Notes under the pieces: model-generated | Seen by the model: only the letters and a program-made list of their open reading frames with translations | Database searches by the model: none | What the model was told of the DNA's origin: nothing | Assembly: GCA_947623455.1 (NCBI GenBank) | Contig: OX392536.1 | Location: forward strand, 34,787,465 to 34,851,464 | Direction of reading: 5' to 3' | Source of the DNA: Mimachlamys varia | Taxonomy: Eukaryota; Mollusca; Bivalvia; Pectinida; Pectinidae | DNA: 64,000 nucleotides | Program-made: the position numbers and the translations under genes | In this document: positions 58,164 to 64,000 of the stretch, piece after piece | How positions within the stretch are numbered: the stretch's first letter is position 1 | Layout of the letters: each line of letters opens with the position of its first letter

Positions 58164-59500
58164 CGAGGGGTGTTCCATAAATAATGTCATCTGTGCTTTA
58201 TTTCGCGGAAATCGTGCAATTCATGCACAAAACCACCTCGTGTCGATTGGGTGATCCCTGGCTCGTGACACAGGTGAATAACTCGTCATCACGTTCACTG
58301 ACCTCGGTACAGTGTACATCGTTTCATAGCCTATTCGTTAGACTAGACACAAAATCACAGGAAAACGAGGTGAAAATGTTCTTGAAATTAGGGCCTATAT
58401 AAAAGGTAGGTCATTTCTCGGCATAAAGGCTGTAGATATTCACCGCGAGGTGTGTGACATTTATGGGGAGGGCCAAATGTCTCACAGGACTGTTTGTAGG
58501 TGGGTATGTAAATTTAGTGCTTTGCAGCAGCAACTGAAAGATGCTGCTCACCCAGGTCGTCCTGCAACAACTACGACCAAAGGTAACATAGAAAAAATCC
58601 GAAATATCCTCCAAACTGATGCTCGATTCACCGTAAGACAATTGGCTCGAATGACAAACTTGGCGTTAGCAAGAGTTCATGCAATTTTGAAGAAACACCT
58701 AAAAGTTAGAAAGATAAATGCCAGATGGATACCCCATTTGTTAACGGATGAGCAAAAGAAGACGCGTGTAACAATGGCAAGAAAACTTCTCAAAATGTAC
58801 CCAAAATATAGTAAAAAGGCTTTTGATAATATAGTCACTGGTGATGAGACCTGGGTGTATTATTTTGAACCAAAGCGGAAGGTTGCCAACTGAATATGGG
58901 CCACTAAACATGCCAGACGCCCAAGTATTGCCAAACGAATACGAACGGTAAAGAAGGTTTTGTATGCTATTTTTTTCACTAATAAGGGTCCAGCTATTCA
59001 AATCCCGGTGTCAAAAGGCAGAACGGTCACAGGCAAGTTCTATAAAAACGTTGTTCTGAGAAAGTTGAAGATCTACTACAAAAGTCGCCGCCCAAAACAG
59101 GACTTAAGTATGTCCGACTTTTGTATGATAATGCATCCGCTCACAAGGCACGTATTGTGACTGACTTTTTGGAGTCAGAGAAGGTTACCGTCCTTCCGCA
59201 CCCTCCGTATTCGCCAGACTTGGCCCCTTGCGACTATTTTCTCTTTCCAAAACTTAAATCTCATTTATCTGGAAGGAGATACAATTCGAGAAATGCCCTT
59301 GGATCTGCTGTTTATCAGTGTCTGACGGGTGTACCCATTGAAGAGTATGAAAAATGCTTCCAAAAATGGATTGACCGGCTAAAAAGGTGTGTTCTGGCTG
59401 GCGGAGAGTATTTTGAAGGGCAGAGCAAATTAAAATGAACAAAAGCACTTCCGCTATATGAGCACCGATGCAAGTGACATTATTTTTGGAACACCCCTCG
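58164..59500 (+). mobile_element. mariner element, 1,337 bp, with TA target duplication
   Basis: Terminal inverted repeats CGAGGGGTGTTCCATAAATA then ATGTCA (left) and TGACATTATTTTTGGAACAC then CCCTCG (right) are bounded by TA on both sides (58162-58163 and 59501-59502), the standard Tc1/mariner target duplication. It carries one transposase gene on the plus strand. Length, TIRs and gene position are those of a complete mariner. The transposase is broken, so it could move only if supplied in trans. TIR and target-site integrity point to a fairly young insertion. Confidence 0.97.
58355..59438 (+). pseudogene. mariner transposase, frameshifted and stopped
   Basis: A DDE/D transposase that would cut and rejoin the TIRs in the nucleus. 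The N-terminal DNA-binding part has two helix-turn-helix motifs (IKAVDIHREVCDIYG..MSHRTVCRWV and FTVRQLARMTNLALARVHAI). Catalytic residues are visible: D in VTGDETWVYYFEP (about 58837), D in LLYDNASAHKA (about 59119) and D in SPDLAPCDYFLFPKLK, with 34 residues between the last two, so it is the D34D mariner class. Damage: a lost base near 58384 just after the start region, an in-frame TGA at 58891-58893 directly after RKVAN, and a one-base loss in the A-run near 59095 that shifts the frame before the second aspartate. The rest, to YFEGQSKLK at 59438, is well kept. Confidence 0.95.
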
Positions 59501-60525
59501 TAAATATGTAAATAAAAAAGGGTCTTATGGCACAACGCCAGTGCTGTAGCTTCTTAAAGGCCAATATACATGTAACTCTACGTGCTTTCATTATCGCTGT
59601 TTACAATGGTTCAGCAATATTCTTTTTTATTGACACTGATATCATTTCATGGCAAATACGATGCATGTATATATCTTTATAGTGCGCTTCATTGATATCG
59701 CAAAAAATATGTTACCGCATCAAAATGTCAAAAATATAACACAAAATATTTCATTTTTATACGAATTGATGAAATAAGGTAGCCCCCATAAATCCACGCC
59801 CCGTTAAGAACATAGTATTAATCTCTTTATAATTTGTTTTATTTCACTGGCATCTAAATTCATGGAATGTGTATCACTTTTATCTGAGTCTACATAATTT
59901 TATTATGCAATTTTAGTTACGCCTTCATCATTTAAATAATTTGTCAATTGTCTGATGTTTTCAGTGACGTGATATTGACGTTGTCACTTAAGGATTACAT
60001 TTCCATAATCGATCATCTGGCATTTGAAAATAGATTATATACAGTAAATATATATATATTTAAGTAGTAAATGTTTGACTTCCGATAATGAAGATGCTTA
60101 AATTCAAAATGAGTCATAAAATATTGTGACGTCAAATGAGAATATTGCCGGAATATTATGATGGATTAACATTTGTTCGTACATTATATTTCATAATTCG
60201 CATATATTCAATTTAAAAAAAAAAACAACTGTAATTGGAAAAGACACGTGAAAACTTTCGAATACTTATGAGACAAGATGATTGATTTATTACTGATGAT
60301 TGTACACAACTTAAAAGTTTTCTGTAAAAAAATTAAAGTATCGCTCGTAAAAATTTTGACACAGGAAACATAAATCACAAAAGCAATGAAACGCTTAATT
60401 ACGAGCACTCGTATCTACCACGAAAATCTAGACTTGCACTAAGTCCATCGTTACAATAATCATGCATTGCCGCAAACCACAAAAATATAGCCTTCAGTTT
60501 ATATTTGGAATTAATTTTCAGTGCA
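59501..60525. other. AT-rich stretch with one solo MITE end
   Basis: TTAAAGGCCAATATACATGT at 59553 resembles one end of the TTAA MITE family, with no partner end found nearby. The rest is AT-rich with no gene recognised. Confidence 0.5.
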
Positions 60526-60778
60526 GTAAAATCAGCAATAGTATCAAAATCACGAACATTTAGCGGAATTGCATGTCAAAATCACGAACATTTAGCGGAA
60601 TTACATGTCAAAATCACGAACATAAAACGGAATTACATATCAAAATCACGAACATTTAGCGGAATTGCATGTCAAAATCACGAACATTTAGCAGAATTGC
60701 AAGTCGAAATCACGAACATAAAACGGAACTACATGTCAAAATCACGAACATTTAGCGTAACTACTTGTCAAAATCACA
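60526..60778. repeat. 32-bp tandem array, about 8 units
   Basis: The unit is CAAAATCACGAACATTTAGC then GGAATTGCATGT; some units replace ATTTAGC with ATAAAAC, and the two types alternate in part. The 95-codon frame at 60505-60792 follows from three units (96 bases) being a whole number of codons and lacking stops. Confidence 0.95.
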
Positions 60779-61530
60779 TTTTAAACGTATAAATGGTCAC
60801 GAAAAAAATCTAATAAATAACCACCGCAGCTTGTACTACTGTATTGCTTTTCTGGATAATAAGATATTTTGCAGTGTTTAAATCCCTTTTGGGCCCCCCT
60901 TTAATGAATTACAAAATGTTACATGAACCGATCCATCACATAGCAACATCTTAGCCTGTGTATATAGATTAATTCTTTTAACACATAAATACACCATTCA
61001 CATAGATTGATGCCCAGCTACCAGCACAAGAAACTCAAACGTGATGTGCTAATTTAGGAAATCATGAACATTTCTTTTGATTTGAAAATACGATAAAGCA
61101 CTCCGTGACTTAAAGCTAGTCTGCATACCGAGTGCATATATTGCAATATCATTGCACAAGATGCGTGACACGTTTAGGAAATATCAGACTTATAGGTATA
61201 TATGTGCGATAAAAACATGGCATGAATAAAACGGTGAGAAATGGAAGAAGTATTCTGCTTTCTAATCTTTTCGTATACTAAGTGCTGATTTGAATGAACG
61301 CTGACTCGTGCGTAAATATTTAAATTGATTCTATTACAAAAAGATCACTCTACAGCCTTAACTCTAGCATTCTCACTTATTGTTAGTTTCCAAAATTTAC
61401 ATTATGTATATTCGACCGTTTGCTGTTTGCTTAAGATAGATATAGCTATATTTTATCATTACATGATCAGTAGTCAATGATAGAAATTATATACTTTACT
61501 TTCCCATGCATGAATGTTTTAGCGTATTTC
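60779..61530. other. AT-rich non-coding stretch
   Basis: Nothing recognisable beyond chance frames and short A/T runs. Confidence 0.5.
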
Positions 61531-61600
61531 TTCGGAAATAAGCCCAGGGGGTCAGTGCATTAAATAAAGTCAAAAGTGGGGGGTGGGCTTATTGCCGGAT
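61531..61600. repeat. Short inverted-repeat element
   Basis: CGGAAATAAGCCCAGGGGGT on the left and GGGGTGGGCTTATTGCCGG on the right form imperfect arms around GTGCATTAAATAAAGTCAAA. Probably a small MITE. Confidence 0.6.
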
Positions 61601-61772
61601 ATGAGCCTCAACGTGACCAACATAACCGTCGCCATCGTGGGTTGATCTTGACGTAGCTATGTTGTGTTACAGCTAATTCATTGTCCATGTTTAAAAATAT
61701 ATATTCTGATTAAATGATTATAAAAATATACAAAATATATATGTTGGTAGGTGATTTGGGTAACAATGTATG

Positions 61773-61872
61773 CATCCTCAATATCGAATTTGGTTACGCT
61801 CACCTTCGCTTTCTTCACGAGGAGAGCGTAGCGGGCATAGGTGAGGGTAACCCCTGGGTATCGAAGATGTTA
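61773..61872. mobile_element. Minimal copy of the satellite-related MITE (about 100 bp)
   Basis: CATCCTCAATATCGAATTTG then GTTACGCTCACCTTCGCTTTC faces AGAGCGTAGCGGGCATAGGT then GAGGGTAACCCCTGGGTATC. It is little more than two terminal inverted repeats joined at a TTCACGAGG loop. The inner word GAGCGTAG..GCATAGGTGA is close to the 25-bp satellite unit (GCTCTCTACAGCATAGGTGA read across a unit boundary), making this the best visible model of what was amplified at 23-40 kb. Confidence 0.75.
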
Positions 61873-62992
61873 TGTACAAACGTATGTTCACCACAGCCTA
61901 TATTATCCTAATTTTACATTATTTGGTGAATGAATTTCGTCAACTAAGAACCACATACATGAATGATATATAAGCAGAGTATTAGATTAGTTCTAAAAAC
62001 TGTTTTACGAAAGACAGGTTTATTGTATAATCCCAAAGTTATTAGTTGACAAATTGAATATGATGCATACTGTCTACAGTGCATTCTTTACACACAGGCC
62101 ATAGCACATATTCTAGCTTAACACACATAACTTCCGGAACGCCTTGGGACATTTCATATAAATACGCAATGTATATGACAAAGCAAAATATATAATGATA
62201 AAGCAAATGTGTATTTTTGAAATTTGATTAACCGACAAAGGTATTTAGGCGTGTCTAACATGTGTAAGATATATAAATATATATATATAGCTGATAACTG
62301 CTCCAAAACAGACTGAACTATAAATAGTATTCTACCCCATTTGTTTACTTCCGATAGTAACCTTCTGTGGACACAGTGTTACTTTTACTTACCAATATTT
62401 ATGCTTAGGCTACATCGATATCGGATTTAAATTTCTGTCTTTATATTTGTTTTATCTAACAGAGATTTATCAAACTGGTATTTGAACCCATTTAATGTGT
62501 TTCATTTTTTTTTTGAGTCAATAAAAGATATCATAATGCCATCGTGTGTCACAACGTTGAAATCATTTATTGACTCGGAGACTGTACATTGACATGCTAT
62601 TGGCGTTATCACTCAAAATTTGTTTCCTAGAATCGACCAATTGAAATTAAAATAAATCAGATCTTTGCATATTTATTCGAATATAACGATAATTGACGTC
62701 CTGTTCCTTAAGCATGTAATATTTGCATGAGGCATACTTTCAATTTTCAATCACAACTGGAACATATTAATGATTAACCTTTTTCAACGAATTCAGTTTT
62801 GAATGTCAGCAAAATATATTTTTATACGATAAGGAACAGCGAAACATGGATTAGCTGGTATCAGCCTTGTCAGAGAGAGGACTAGGAGGGAAAGTGTGTA
62901 CCAGCTCAAGGGCACTGACAGAGATGTGATATTCTAGTGATATTTAATACATTACCAGTTATTACCACTAATTAACAGTTTTGTTGATCAAA
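61873..62992. other. AT-rich stretch with one small palindrome
   Basis: GAGTCAATAAAAGAT at about 62515 and ATCATTTATTGACTC at about 62563 form a short inverted repeat. No gene is recognised. Confidence 0.5.
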
Positions 62993-64000
62993 TGGACAGA
63001 AGTGTTACATGCAACAGTTCAGTATGTGTATATTACAAGATGTTTGTTAGCTAGGACCCCTCTAATGGTCATAAGTGTTACATGCAACAGTTCAGTATGT
63101 GTATATTACAATATGCTTGTAAGCTAGGACCCCTCTAATGGTCATAAGTGTTACATGCAACAGTTCAGTATGTGTATATTACAAGATGTTTGTTAGCTAG
63201 GACCCCTCTAATGGTCATAAGTGTTACATGCAACAGTTCAGTATGTGTATATTACAAGATGTTTGTTAGCTAGGACCCCTCTAATGGTCATAAGTGTTAC
63301 ATGCAACAGTTCAGTATGTGTATATTACAATATGCTTGTAAGCTAGGACCCCTCTAATGGCCATAAGTGTTACATGCAACAGTTCAGTATGTGTATATTA
63401 CAAGATGTTTGTTAGCTAGGACCCCTCTAATGGTCATAAGTGTTACATGCAACAGTTCAGTATGTGTATATTACAAGATGTTTGTTAGCTAGGACCCCTC
63501 TAATGGTCATAAGTGTTACATGCAACAGTTCAGTATGTGTATATTACAATATGCTTGTAAGCTAGGACCCCTCTAATGGTCATAAGTGTTACATGCAACA
63601 GTTCAGTATGTGTATATTACAAGATGTTTGTTAGCTAGGACCCCTCTAATGGTCATAAGTGTTACATGCAACAGTTCAGTATGTGTATATTACAAGATGT
63701 TTGTTAGCTAGGACCCCTCTAATGGTCATAAGTGTTACATGCAACAGTTCAGTATGTGTATATTACAATATGCTTGTAAGCTAGGACCCCTCTAATGGCC
63801 ATAAGTGTTACATGCAACAGTTCAGTATGTGTATATAACAATATGCTTGTAAGCTAGGACCCCTCTAATGACCATAAGTGTTACATGCAACAGTTCAGTA
63901 TGTGTATATAACAATATGCTTGTAAGCTAGGACCCCTCTAATGACCATAAGTGTTACATGCAACAGTTCAGTATGTGTATATTACAATATGCTTGTAAGC
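62993..64000. repeat. 73-bp tandem array, at least 13 units, runs off window
   Basis: The unit reads CATAAGTGTTACATGCAACA, then GTTCAGTATGTGTATATTAC, then AAGATGTTTGTTAGCTAGG, then ACCCCTCTAATGGT. Two unit types, A (AAGATGTTTGTTAGC) and B (AATATGCTTGTAAGC), follow the order A B A A B A A B A A B and then B B B, giving a 219-bp higher-order period in the middle. Two late B units carry ATATAACA for ATATTACA. The array continues past base 64000. Confidence 0.97.

Noticed and set aside
60505..60792. 95-codon frame with repeated SKSRTFSGIACQNHEH motif
   Set aside because: It is explained by the 32-bp tandem array, where three units equal 32 codons.

Overview
This window reads as nuclear DNA of an animal, most likely a bivalve mollusc (a scallop or oyster relative; the species cannot be fixed from the sequence). 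The grounds are AT-rich non-coding background, no operons, intron-style splice sites around the few exon-like stretches, a decayed mariner transposon, a tRNA-headed SINE, many short inverted-repeat (MITE-like) elements, and a very high load of tandem repeats. No intact, recognisable protein-coding gene was found. I would treat almost all open reading frames here as chance or repeat-driven.

Layout. 1-6.1 kb: AT-rich DNA with a degenerate TGTCAT-rich repeat, a molluscan-type dispersed repeat (2.04-2.74 kb), nested inverted repeats, a 330-bp inverted-repeat element (4.18-4.51 kb), a 28-bp array carrying CACGTG in nearly every unit, and two possible exons. 6.15-11.18 kb: a 33-bp satellite in two blocks, containing a 2,012-bp internal tandem duplication. 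11.18-11.51 kb: a good candidate exon on the minus strand, whose splice donor sits on the edge of the array. 13.0-19.6 kb: a 43-bp satellite. 20.0-22.8 kb: a 49-bp repeat, a palindromic MITE, a TTAA-flanked MITE and a SINE. 23.07-40.76 kb: a 17.7-kb array of a 25-bp monomer with nested kilobase-scale duplications. 41.5-47 kb: a 50-bp repeat, several long hairpins, a 490-bp direct duplication of a hairpin unit and another TTAA MITE. 48-53 kb: a decayed reverse-transcriptase retroelement with two related inverted-repeat elements and an 875-bp foldback element near it. 54-60 kb: more MITEs, an inverted pair of a dispersed repeat, and a 1,337-bp mariner with TA target duplication, broken by a stop and frameshifts. 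60.5-64 kb: a 32-bp array, short palindromes and a 73-bp array that runs off the window end.

The most interesting observation concerns the 17.7-kb array. It is bounded on both sides by sequence resembling the terminal inverted repeats of a small element family that also occurs at 4.18 and 61.77 kb (and perhaps at 21.65 kb), and its 25-bp monomer resembles the inner part of those termini. This suggests a satellite that grew inside a non-autonomous transposon. The three largest arrays have also been reshaped by copying of blocks far longer than the monomer, with exactly measurable offsets (2,012; 946 and 1,889; 1,502, 2,527, 2,660 and 6,105 bp).

All statements come from reading the sequence; no database search was possible. 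Family names rest on remembered hallmarks.
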